NCBI GenBank assembly: GCA_029557915.1
Contig: JAKQHS010000031.1
Coordinates: forward strand, 1-64,000
Direction: 5' to 3'
DNA: 64,000 nucleotides
DNA from: Bacteroidota bacterium
Lineage (GTDB): Bacteria > Bacteroidota > Bacteroidia > Chitinophagales > Saprospiraceae
The notes beneath the pieces were generated by a model. That model was not told where the DNA came from, did not search any database, and worked only from the letters and a program-made list of their open reading frames with translations. Below are positions 37,913 through 46,600 of this stretch, piece by piece. The translations under genes and the position numbers were made by a program. Position 1 is the first letter of the stretch. Each line of letters opens with the position of its first letter.

Positions 37913-40245
37913 TTAAATCAAAAATAAAAGTTATCCGTATCGCGGGGCAAAATCGGTGTTTTTTTTTACTGATTCTGTATGTATTCATCCAGTCCTCCTG
38001 CGCCATCAACAAATTTATCCCGGAAGGGAAAGTACTCCTGACCAAAAACAGGGTAAAACTGGAGGATTCCGAACTCACCCGGAAAAAAGCCGACCGCAAC
38101 CGGATCAAATATGTCATCTCCAGCCCGGAATATGGCCTTGGTAAAAGTTACCTTTATTTTTATTTCAAACACAGCGATCCCGGGGATACCACCTGGTGGG
38201 ACCGTTTGTTTATCAATAAACTCTCCGAAAGGCCGCAATGGCTCGACACGACCCAGATCGTTCAAAACCAGTCCGACCTGATCAAACACCTCAACGCGGC
38301 CGGGTATTACCAGGGATCGGTACTCTATGAGGTAGCCCAACGAAACAAAAAAGCAAGCGTCACCTACACGGTTTCCCCGGGCAGGGCGCTTAAAGTCAAA
38401 TCCATGGCCTACACCTGCACTAATCGGCATATCCAGGGTCTGCTCGACTCCCTGAAGCCCCTGCTCCGCATGCAGCCCGGTCTTCCCCTGGACGAACAAT
38501 TGCTCTACCTGGACCAGGGCAGGATCATCCATACGCTTCAGGATGCCGGTTATTTCCAGTTGGGAAAGGCGAATTTCGATTATTTTTTTTCCGACTCCAC
38601 CAATCAATCAATTGACCTGAAATGCACCATCCTCAGTGCGGAGACGCAGGAGGGATTTGAACCTTTCCGGATCGGAAAGATCAAGGTGTTTTCCTTTGAC
38701 CGGCTGTCCAATCCGGCATACCGGACGGATACGACGATCAACCTCATCCAGTATTACGAAAGCGACCAGGCCATGGCGCTCAGGCCAAATATTCTGGAGA
38801 AATACCTCAAATTCCGTGGGGATGAGCTCTACAATCTCAGCGCCTTGCAACAAACCCGCAACACCCTTCAAAACCTGGGTATATACCGGAATATCAGCAT
38901 CCTCCCGGAACGGGCCGGCGACCATGTGCTGGATATCAGCCTTCACCTGCCGCCGGTAAAAAAACAGTTTTTCCAGGTCGACCTTGAATCCAGTTACGTA
39001 ACCAACCGCGATCAGGCGGCGGGCAACAAATTGTTTGATTTCCGGGTGGCCCTGCAATACCGGCACCGCAATCTGTTTAAGGGAGCGGAACAGTTTACCG
39101 TCTCCATCATCCCCAATATCGGTCTGCAGGCCATTTCTAAAAAAATCCTGGTGCCCTGGGGCCTCAACACCCAGGCCAGCCTGACCGTGCCCCGTTTTTG
39201 GGAAATTGGGTTTGTACGGTTTGCCAACCAGATCGGGCTGATGTCCGACCGTTTTTACGAAAACATCAAAACAACCACCAGGACCAGAATATCCATTGGT
39301 AATATCTACGATCTGTTTTACAATTTCTACAGCGGCCGGAACGAACAATCCGTCCAGCGGGAAACCAAAGCCAGTTTTGGGTATGAATTCTCCAAAGACA
39401 ACCGCATCTTTTACCGCTTCAATCCCATCGGTTTTGATTATCTCAATTATGACCTCTCCCCCGGGTTCGACAGCCTGGCCCCTCAATTCCTCCGTAAAAG
39501 TTTTGAGGACCGGCTCCTGACCGGAATCTTCATCAAGGAAATAACCGCCGATATCAACAACCAGTACTCCAATAACAACGCCTCCCGGATCCTCATCAGC
39601 CTGGAAACCTCAGGCCTGGAAGCCGGCGCGGTCAACCTGTTTTCCAAAAAACAATTATTACCAAAGATCTCCCGGTTTGTGCGCACGGAACTGGATGCGA
39701 GATATACCTGGAGGCTGTCCCGGACGAATGACCTAGGCCTGCGGCTTGCCACCGGCCTTGCCCTTCCTTTTGGCAGGGAGGACAATGCCATTCCTTTTGT
39801 CAGGCAGTTCTATGTCGGCGGGCCCAACAGCATCCGGGGGTGGGCAATCCGCGAAATCGGTCCCGGCATTGTAAAAAATGAACAGGCCAGCAATAACCGT
39901 TTCAGTTTTTACCAGACCGGCAATTTCAAACTGGAATTCGGATCGGAGTACCGCTTTGACATTTTCTCCATTCTTAAAGGTGCGATCCTGTTTGACGGGG
40001 GCAATGTCTGGATATTAAAAAAAGATCCTCTTCTGCCGGGTGGCGAACTCAGTTCAAAATTTTTATCACAATTGTACCTCAGTACCGGAATGGGCTTCAG
40101 GCTGGATTTTACCTACTTTCTCATCCGGTTTGATTCAGGGGTCAAATTGAGGACTCCCTATCTTCAGGAAAACGGCACCCACCGTCCACCCACTCGCTCT
40201 CTTCGGGACCTGCAGTACAACCTTTCCCTGGGTTTACCGTTCTGA
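37891..40245 (+). CDS. BamA/Omp85-family outer-membrane protein, TamL-like lipoprotein
   Basis: 784 residues as drawn from TTG 37891. The real start must lie further downstream given the promoter, but no ATG, GTG or TTG is in frame before the signal peptide, so the start is unresolved. A lipoprotein signal (FFLLILYVFIQSSC) is followed by NKFIPEGKVLLTKNRVKL, like TamL. Three or more POTRA-like repeats (residues about 60-350) lead to an Omp85 barrel containing FYVGGPNSIRGW (the L6 loop). The C-terminus LQYNLSLGLPF is a typical barrel end. TamL helps insert or export outer-membrane components with TamB. No tamB follows here. Confidence 0.88.
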   Translation: MHGFLKAFKSKIKVIRIAGQNRCFFLLILYVFIQSSCAINKFIPEGKVLLTKNRVKLEDSELTRKKADRNRIKYVISSPEYGLGKSYLYFYFKHSDPGDTTWWDRLFINKLSERPQWLDTTQIVQNQSDLIKHLNAAGYYQGSVLYEVAQRNKKASVTYTVSPGRALKVKSMAYTCTNRHIQGLLDSLKPLLRMQPGLPLDEQLLYLDQGRIIHTLQDAGYFQLGKANFDYFFSDSTNQSIDLKCTILSAETQEGFEPFRIGKIKVFSFDRLSNPAYRTDTTINLIQYYESDQAMALRPNILEKYLKFRGDELYNLSALQQTRNTLQNLGIYRNISILPERAGDHVLDISLHLPPVKKQFFQVDLESSYVTNRDQAAGNKLFDFRVALQYRHRNLFKGAEQFTVSIIPNIGLQAISKKILVPWGLNTQASLTVPRFWEIGFVRFANQIGLMSDRFYENIKTTTRTRISIGNIYDLFYNFYSGRNEQSVQRETKASFGYEFSKDNRIFYRFNPIGFDYLNYDLSPGFDSLAPQFLRKSFEDRLLTGIFIKEITADINNQYSNNNASRILISLETSGLEAGAVNLFSKKQLLPKISRFVRTELDARYTWRLSRTNDLGLRLATGLALPFGREDNAIPFVRQFYVGGPNSIRGWAIREIGPGIVKNEQASNNRFSFYQTGNFKLEFGSEYRFDIFSILKGAILFDGGNVWILKKDPLLPGGELSSKFLSQLYLSTGMGFRLDFTYFLIRFDSGVKLRTPYLQENGTHRPPTRSLRDLQYNLSLGLPF
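37919..37950 (-). promoter_or_regulatory. Promoter for the SpoU methylase
   Basis: On the minus strand TTG (37948-37950), a 21-base spacer and TATTTTTG (37919-37926), 6 bases before the ATG at 37912. The full consensus is met. It faces the TamL promoter, so the two RNAs would overlap at their 5' ends. Confidence 0.75.
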
Positions 40246-40260
40246 CCGGTCCGAACGGTA
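40235..40260. terminator. Hairpin between TamL-like gene and nth
   Basis: TACCGTTC (40235-40242) and GAACGGTA (40253-40260) are a perfect 8-bp inverted repeat spanning the plus-strand stop, one base before the convergent nth stop. There is no long T run, so terminator function is tentative. Confidence 0.45.
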
Positions 40261-40261
40261 T

Positions 40262-40894
40262 TTACATCCTGTTTTTCACCCCATACCGTGAACAAACCGG
40301 GCATTTGGAGGCCTCGTGGGCCCGGGCCGGACAATATTTCCTTCCAAAAAGGATGATCTGAAGGTGCGCTTTGATCCACTTGCTCCGTGGAATCAGGGAC
40401 TTCAGGTCCTTTTCCGTTTGTTCCACACTGGAACCGTCGCTGAGCCCCCAACGGTAAGCAAGCCTGTGGATATGGGTATCCACGGGAAAGGCAGGGATAT
40501 TGAAAGCCTGGCACAATACCACGGAGGCCGTCTTGTGTCCGACGCCAGGGAGCGCTTCGAGGGCCGCCATATCCTCCGGTACTTTCCCCTGATATTTCTC
40601 CACGAGTATTCTCGAAGTAGCAGCAATGGCCTTGGACTTGGCCGGGCTGAGTCCGCAGGGTTTGATGATCTGTTTGATTTTCTCGACCGGGACTTTCATC
40701 ATGTCTGCCGGATTGTCGGCCAGGGCAAAAAGTTCAGGAGTGGTTTTGTTTACCCTTTCATCGGTACAGCGGGCAGACAAAAGGACGGCGATCAACAGGG
40801 TGTACGGATCCCGGTGGCTCAGCGGCACTTTGACCTCGGGAAAATAATCATCGAGGATTTGCAGGATGGCCTTTGCTTTTTCACTGCGCGTCAT
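40262..40894 (-). CDS. nth: Endonuclease III-like DNA glycosylase/AP lyase with altered iron-sulfur site
   Basis: 210 residues. Helix-hairpin-helix LPGVGHKTA with catalytic K121 and the activating D139 (FPVDTHIHR) are intact, so glycosylase and AP lyase chemistry on oxidised pyrimidines is expected. The usual C-terminal cluster ligands C-x6-C-x2-C-x5-C are altered: C188-x9-C198-x2-C201, and the fourth position is K207. The [4Fe-4S] cluster may be absent or bound differently. The gene is last in the operon rluD-acyl-CoA reductase-nth, overlapping the preceding gene by four bases. Confidence 0.93.
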   Translation of the reverse strand: MTRSEKAKAILQILDDYFPEVKVPLSHRDPYTLLIAVLLSARCTDERVNKTTPELFALADNPADMMKVPVEKIKQIIKPCGLSPAKSKAIAATSRILVEKYQGKVPEDMAALEALPGVGHKTASVVLCQAFNIPAFPVDTHIHRLAYRWGLSDGSSVEQTEKDLKSLIPRSKWIKAHLQIILFGRKYCPARAHEASKCPVCSRYGVKNRM

Positions 40895-41904
40895 AATCGG
40901 GCAAGAAATTTTATGGTGTCCACTTCATCCGCATAATCTTCCAGCCGGGGCGATTGGGCTTCTCCGGGCAGGATGGTGGCCAAGCCCGGAATGGGCTGAG
41001 CGGAAACAACCACCTGGATTTTATCTTTTACGGCATTCAACTTGCCGGCGACCTGTTCCGGGGAATCGTAGTATTGGTAGTGTAGACAGGCGATCCGGGA
41101 CACCAGGTCGGGATGCTCGAGCAAAAGCGCTGACCGGCTTTCCAGGAAGGGTATATTATTCATGATAAAGAGGGTCCTGTTGTAATCGAAATTATTGCGG
41201 TAGGCATGATGGTCCAGGAGTTCTGAAAACGGTTCCCAGCTTTTCAGCAAGGAAGAAAAATCATAACCGGCAGGTACTAAAAGGCTGGATACATTTCTGC
41301 AACCCAGACCATAATAACTGAATACATCCCTGCCGATGGCGGCCAGTATGTCCTGGGATTCCCCACCAAAGATCACGGCTACCCCCACCCTGTTTTTGCG
41401 GATGATGTGCGGATAGCGGTCAAAATAATAATGGAAATACCGGGCGGAATTATCGCTGCCGGTCGCAATGACGGCATCCAGGCCTTTAAGACGGTCCGCA
41501 ATCATAAAATAATCCGCAGCCGCCTGATCTTCCCGGATCAGCAGTTCCCGGATCGCGGGCCATAAGACCTGGTCCTTTTGCGAAAGTTTCACCAGGGAAC
41601 GATGGCCCGTGATAAAGACGCAAAGCAAATCATGGAATCCCACCAGGGGCAGGTTGCCCGCCATCACGATGCCCACGGTTTTAGGGACCGGTTCATTTAA
41701 AGCATAAGATTGAATCCAGGCCGAAAGTTTTTTTTCATCCAGGTAATGATCCGCGATATTGGACAGGGCCAGCCGGATATTCATTTCGTCAAACCATTTG
41801 TTTTGCTGAGAGGCTTCCCGGATGGCGTCCCGAAGGCTTTCCGGATATTCCCGCAGCATCCTTCCCAGGGAGGCCATCAACCGGATTCGTTCATTCAGGT
41901 CCAT
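40891..41904 (-). CDS. LuxC-like acyl-CoA reductase
   Basis: 337 residues of the aldehyde dehydrogenase superfamily. It contains GIVMAGNLPLVGFHD, the cofactor region VIATGSDNSARYF, and the catalytic Cys C202 in YYGLGCRNVSSLLVP. LuxC-type enzymes reduce acyl-CoA or acyl-enzyme esters to aldehydes. No LuxD, LuxE or luciferase gene is nearby, so bioluminescence is not implied; lipid or secondary metabolism is more likely. It overlaps rluD by 14 bases upstream and nth by four bases downstream. Confidence 0.87.
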   Translation of the reverse strand: MDLNERIRLMASLGRMLREYPESLRDAIREASQQNKWFDEMNIRLALSNIADHYLDEKKLSAWIQSYALNEPVPKTVGIVMAGNLPLVGFHDLLCVFITGHRSLVKLSQKDQVLWPAIRELLIREDQAAADYFMIADRLKGLDAVIATGSDNSARYFHYYFDRYPHIIRKNRVGVAVIFGGESQDILAAIGRDVFSYYGLGCRNVSSLLVPAGYDFSSLLKSWEPFSELLDHHAYRNNFDYNRTLFIMNNIPFLESRSALLLEHPDLVSRIACLHYQYYDSPEQVAGKLNAVKDKIQVVVSAQPIPGLATILPGEAQSPRLEDYADEVDTIKFLARL

Positions 41905-42961
41905 GGCCGGTTAATTTTTTTTGACTGGTATATTTTCTCCATTTATTCAGGATCACTTCGAATTCCACCGGAAGTTCGGAATCAAATTGCATCCATTTTC
42001 CGGATTCCGGGTGCACAAAGCCCAGCGATTTGGCATGCAGGGCGTGCTGTGGAAAATCCTTGAAGAGATTGTCCACAAATTGTTTGTACTTGGTATGCAC
42101 GGTACCCTTCACGATGCGGTCCCCTCCGTATCTTTCATCGTGGAAGACGGGATGCCCCAGATATTGCATATGCACCCGGATCTGGTGGGTCCGCCCGGTC
42201 TCCAGCCTGCAGCGGATCAGGGACACGTAATACAATTTTTCAACCACCTCATAATGGGTGACCGCGTGTTTTCCCTGATCGCGTTCGGGAAAGGCTGAAA
42301 ACAACTGCCTGAACCTGGGATGCCGCCCAATGGGGAGGTCCACAGTACCCTTGTCCGGCACCGGTTCGCCCCAAACCAGGGCAAGGTATTCCCTGGAGGA
42401 AGTGTGATCATAAAATTGTTTGGCCAGGTGGGACAGGGCATATTCCGTTTTGGCTATAACCAGAAGACCCGAGGTCTCCTTATCGATCCGGTGGACCAGA
42501 CCCATTCGCTCAAGGTCCTGCGAAGCTTCAGGAGGATCCCGCGGATCAATATTCAGGTGGAAGGCGACCGCATTGAGGAGGGTATGTCTCGGGTTTCCCA
42601 ATCCGGGGTGGACCACCATCCCTGCCGGCTTATTGACCACGAGCAAAAAGTCATCCTCGTACACCACATCCAGGTCCAGGTCTTCCGGCAGAATATCGAT
42701 CGCTTCGTGCCTCGGCACAATCACCCGGATGGTTTGAAGCGGGGCAATTTTAAAATTAGGTTTGATGTTTTTGCCGTCAACGGTGATGGCCCCCGCACGG
42801 ATCCCCTGCTGGATACGGGTTCTCGATACATTTTTTATCCGGTTATTTAAAAAAGAATCGATCCGAAGGGGCGATTGGTTTTTATCCACCTCAATGATCA
42901 GCTGATCCTGCAGGTCATCGCTGTCCGTGAGCATCATCGGTTCATCACCCTGGTCTTGCAT
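41891..42961 (-). CDS. rluD: RluA/RluD-family 23S rRNA pseudouridine synthase
   Basis: 356 residues. An N-terminal S4-like domain (RIDSFLNNRIKNVSRTRIQQGIRAGAITVDGK) is followed by the catalytic domain with LLVVNKPAGMVVHPG and the catalytic Asp in HRIDKETSGLLVIAK, then ETGRTHQIRVHM. RluD makes pseudouridines in helix 69 of 23S rRNA; assignment within the RluA/C/D group is likely but not proven. The start could be M9 or M10, since the -7 element lies only 5 bases before the first ATG. Confidence 0.92.
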   Translation of the reverse strand: MQDQGDEPMMLTDSDDLQDQLIIEVDKNQSPLRIDSFLNNRIKNVSRTRIQQGIRAGAITVDGKNIKPNFKIAPLQTIRVIVPRHEAIDILPEDLDLDVVYEDDFLLVVNKPAGMVVHPGLGNPRHTLLNAVAFHLNIDPRDPPEASQDLERMGLVHRIDKETSGLLVIAKTEYALSHLAKQFYDHTSSREYLALVWGEPVPDKGTVDLPIGRHPRFRQLFSAFPERDQGKHAVTHYEVVEKLYYVSLIRCRLETGRTHQIRVHMQYLGHPVFHDERYGGDRIVKGTVHTKYKQFVDNLFKDFPQHALHAKSLGFVHPESGKWMQFDSELPVEFEVILNKWRKYTSQKKLTGHGPE

Positions 42962-42966
42962 GGCTG

Positions 42967-42974
42967 CAAAAATA
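42967..42974 (-). promoter_or_regulatory. -7 promoter element (TATTTTTG) for rluD operon
   Basis: Exact minus-strand TAnnTTTG match 5 bases before the first rluD ATG. Confidence 0.65.
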
Positions 42975-43018
42975 CGCCCGCACAGGGAGCCCGCCCGGCT
43001 TCCCGGAATAAATAATCT

Positions 43019-43531
43019 TCAAGGGCTTATGGGCAATCTTCCCCTTTGACCCAGTTCAATGATTTCGGGCTGCAGGAGCCGGTCTTCCTTTATCTCAAAC
43101 CTCATGACCGTCCGGACCAGGTGAAATCCTTCATGTCCGCAGGCGCCCGGATTGATATGGTAATGTCCGAGCCGCTGATCCTTCATCACTTTCAGGATGT
43201 GGGAATGCCCGCAAAGGAGGAGATCACAAGGCTCCGAAGAAAGTGCCTTCAGTATTTTTGAGCTGTATTTTCCGGGATAACCCGCAATATGCGTCATAAA
43301 AATCCGGAATCCACCCACCTTCCAGCGCAACACTTCCGGAAACTGGTGGCGGATGGCGGGCGCATCGATGTTTCCGTACACCCCCTTCAATGGCTTGAAT
43401 TCACGGAGACGGTCGATCACCTCCTGTGAACCAAAATCGCCGGCATGCCAGATTTCATCACAATGCTCGAAAACAGTAAGTATGTGCGGGTCGAGAAACG
43501 AATGCGTATCGGAAAGCAGGCCGATTTTCAT
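43019..43531 (-). CDS. YfcE/MJ0936-type metallophosphoesterase
   Basis: 170 residues, cytoplasmic. All metal-binding motifs of the small calcineurin-like phosphodiesterases are present: SDTH, HAGDFG, GNIDAP, a His in MTHIAGYP, GHSH and INPGAC. The likely substrate is a phosphodiester (YfcE acts on bis-pNPP and some 2',3'-cyclic nucleotides); the natural substrate is unknown. A -7 element is placed upstream. It probably forms a single-gene unit downstream of the paralogue-3 promoter-distal end. Confidence 0.92.
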   Translation of the reverse strand: MKIGLLSDTHSFLDPHILTVFEHCDEIWHAGDFGSQEVIDRLREFKPLKGVYGNIDAPAIRHQFPEVLRWKVGGFRIFMTHIAGYPGKYSSKILKALSSEPCDLLLCGHSHILKVMKDQRLGHYHINPGACGHEGFHLVRTVMRFEIKEDRLLQPEIIELGQRGRLPISP

Positions 43532-43539
43532 ATACAGGC

Positions 43540-43547
43540 CAAATTTA
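43540..43547 (-). promoter_or_regulatory. -7 promoter element (TAAATTTG) for the metallophosphoesterase
   Basis: Exact minus-strand TAnnTTTG match 8 bases before the ATG. Confidence 0.6.
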
Positions 43548-43620
43548 TCCAGATCAAGGTTTAACCGGATATTTTCCCCTGGTATTGGGCATCAAAAACG
43601 GGCAGCCGGCCAAAAATGCC

Positions 43621-46600
43621 TCATTCCAAAACCACCATTTTCTTAACCAATACCTGATCCCCAAAGGCCAGTCTGTAATACAGGACCCCGCTTGCGGGCA
43701 AGTCCGCTTTCTCAACCCTGATTTGGTGATAACCTTTGCCAAAATCACCACGGATCGCTTTCAGGGTTTTACCTGAAATGTCGGTGATGGTCAGCACTGC
43801 TGAGCCGGCCTGTGGAAGTTCCAGGCCAATCAGGGTATAAAGTTTAAAAGGATTCGGGGTATTCTGGTGCAGGACCATTTTGGACGTGACCTGCTTACTG
43901 CCGGTAAACATAAGCCGGACGGCCTTGGTTTCATCGGTGCTGGAATAGGCTTCGGCCGGGGTCAGTTTAGAATGAATGGACAGCACTTCCGACAAGCGCA
44001 CCTTCTTTTTGGCTTTGAGGCGGATCGTGAACAAGGTTTCGTCCTTTTGCAAGGATAAAACAGGTTCGGTATTCCAACTGGTGCTTATCCAGCCCTGGTC
44101 CAGGTGATTGAACCCGAAATTGGAAGGATCCAGCCGGAGACTTCCGCTCTGGTATCCATCAAATTCCAGCGCCTGCGGGTCCAATCCAAATGTAAACTGA
44201 TAACCCAGCAGTAAACTGCCGATGGCATTCCTGAAGGGTACTTCATAGCTTTGCCCCGGTTCCAGGACCAGGTCATCCACGGCCAGGACCCATTCCTTTT
44301 CATTGTTCCTGGATTCGGTGCCCAATAAATTGTGGGCGGTCACCGACTGGTTGACATCTCCTATTTTGATGCCGACAAAATCGTGCTGGAAACCCGATTG
44401 GAGCAAGCCTTTCATTTCAATGATTTCCCGGATCGCATAAGGATAACGGTTGTCGGTACTGGATTTCTCGGCGAAACGCCAGGAGGGGTTGGCCGGCAGT
44501 TTATCATATATGCCCAGGATGAGTTTGCGTAATTCCACAAGGTCTATGACATTGACTTCCGACGAATGGTCGATGTCGGCGGCAATCAGCTTGTACATGG
44601 ATTGGAGTGGTTTGACCCCCAGGACGTGTTGCTGGATGATCACCAGGTCCAGGGTGGACACCCCATTCATCCAATCCCCGGTCCGCGCGGGAACCACCTG
44701 GTAATTTTTATTAAACTGAAGCCCTTCGAAGGCATATCTTCCATCGTTCCCGGTGATCATCTGGAAGGGCAGGCCGCTGGGGGACTTGAGCTCCACCTGA
44801 ACATCCTGAACCGGTTCCGCATTTTCCGTTTTAACATTTCCCCCCAGGCCAAGGAGGGAAGCCACGGAACAGACCCTGGGATTGCTGTGGTCCTGGATTT
44901 CCACATAGGTGGTGCAATAATCCCCGTTGCCCGCTTCATCAACCACCCAGATGCAAAGCAACTGGAAACCCAATTCCTTGCAGGTAAACGTTTTACTGGG
45001 TTCACCCGGTCCGGTACAATCCTCATTGCCAAAATAAAATTTCAGATTTTCTTTGGCCGTGCAATTGTCGAAACTGCCCGCGTTAAAGTCACTGGCCCAG
45101 AGCGTGATTTCTCCGGTCCGCGGCATCACGACGGTGGATATCCCGTTGAAACAATAAGGGGTAGGCTGTTTGCAATCCTTGACTGTCAGATTGATCACGC
45201 AGGTATCGTAATTGCCGCAATGGTCCGTTGCATAAACCGTAAGCCGGTATTGGCCGCTGGCCAGCTCTTCACTGAAATTTTTTACATTCGGGATGCTCCT
45301 TTTCTCAATAGTCCCATCGCCTCCTGCATCCAGTTCCCATTTGTAGCCGATCTGGCCGGATGGGGTACAATTGTCCGTAGCGGAGAAGCTGAAACTGAAT
45401 CTTTCCTTGCACCCGTCGACATAAGTGCAGAGCAGGCTGTCTTTGCAGGTCAGTACCGGGGCTAACTCGTCCACCACTTTAATGATCTGGGTGTAGACCA
45501 TATACCCATCCCCGTCGTCTTTGAGGTTCCGGATCACGCATGCGCGGTTATTTTTATCCGCTACGAGGCTGTCGTTTACGATAATATCCGGTGCGCGTTC
45601 CTTTTGCAAGGGATCGTATTTACACCAGTCGATGAGCGTCCACTTCCGCACGATTTTATAACAACCGTCCACCACGATATCATAGCGGGTGTCTTCATAG
45701 TTGACCCCGACCAACTCACATTCGTCATCCATGATCATCACCTGCCCTGTGATTTGATCCAGCCCGGGATAAAGGCTCGCGGAATCCATGCAGGAAATCA
45801 CGACATCGGGGGGAAACAGAACTTCGAAGTCTGAGCGGTGGACGGCATTGATCTTCTGATCACAGATGGTTTTATTGCCGCAGCGGTCCGTTACCGTCCA
45901 GGTCCTTTTGAGCCATCCGGCGCCGCATGGGTCGAGGTATTCGGTATCTTCGATTTTCACCGCGGTGTCCAGCTGGCAATTGTCCCAGATATAAAAAGCA
46001 TTGGAACCCGCCGGCTCCGCCGGTTTTCCGCCGTTCTTGAAGATGGCTTTGGAAAAGAAGGATTTATAGTCGGTTTTACGGCCGGTATCCAGGCTGTCCA
46101 GGCACAACCATTGTTTGCAATAAACGGGTTTCCAGGTGTTGTACGGCTCTTCGCAATCCGCCGGGGAAGGGCCATGATCGTCATGATTATACACCAAAAT
46201 GGGTCCGCCGTAATATCCGAATGGTTTACCCGTGGGATCGGTGGCATCGGAAAGGTCCCCATCCCCTTCTTTGCGGCATTCAATGGCATAAGGCCATTTC
46301 CCTTTTTCCTTCCCGTCACTGCAGCTCCAGTATTTGGCCTGGGCATAGGTATAGTTACCGGACTGCCCGTCGCAATAAACCGTGAGGTCTTTCGGTTTTT
46401 CACAGACCGGCGGGGTTTTGTCCGCAACCGCGACGCGGACCATACAATCGTGATACAGGTTTTTCGAACAGGTATTGCCCGGTTCAAAAACCGTGAGGGC
46501 TTTCATTTTATTCACATAATCGGGTGTAAAGTCCAGTTCCAGGCAATTTTTGCTCAGATAAAAGATATGCCGGAAATGCCGGAAATCTTCAAATTCAATG

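Noticed and set aside
40891-41904. Bioluminescence-type lux operon
   Set aside because: Only the LuxC-like reductase is present; no luxA, luxB, luxD or luxE in the window.
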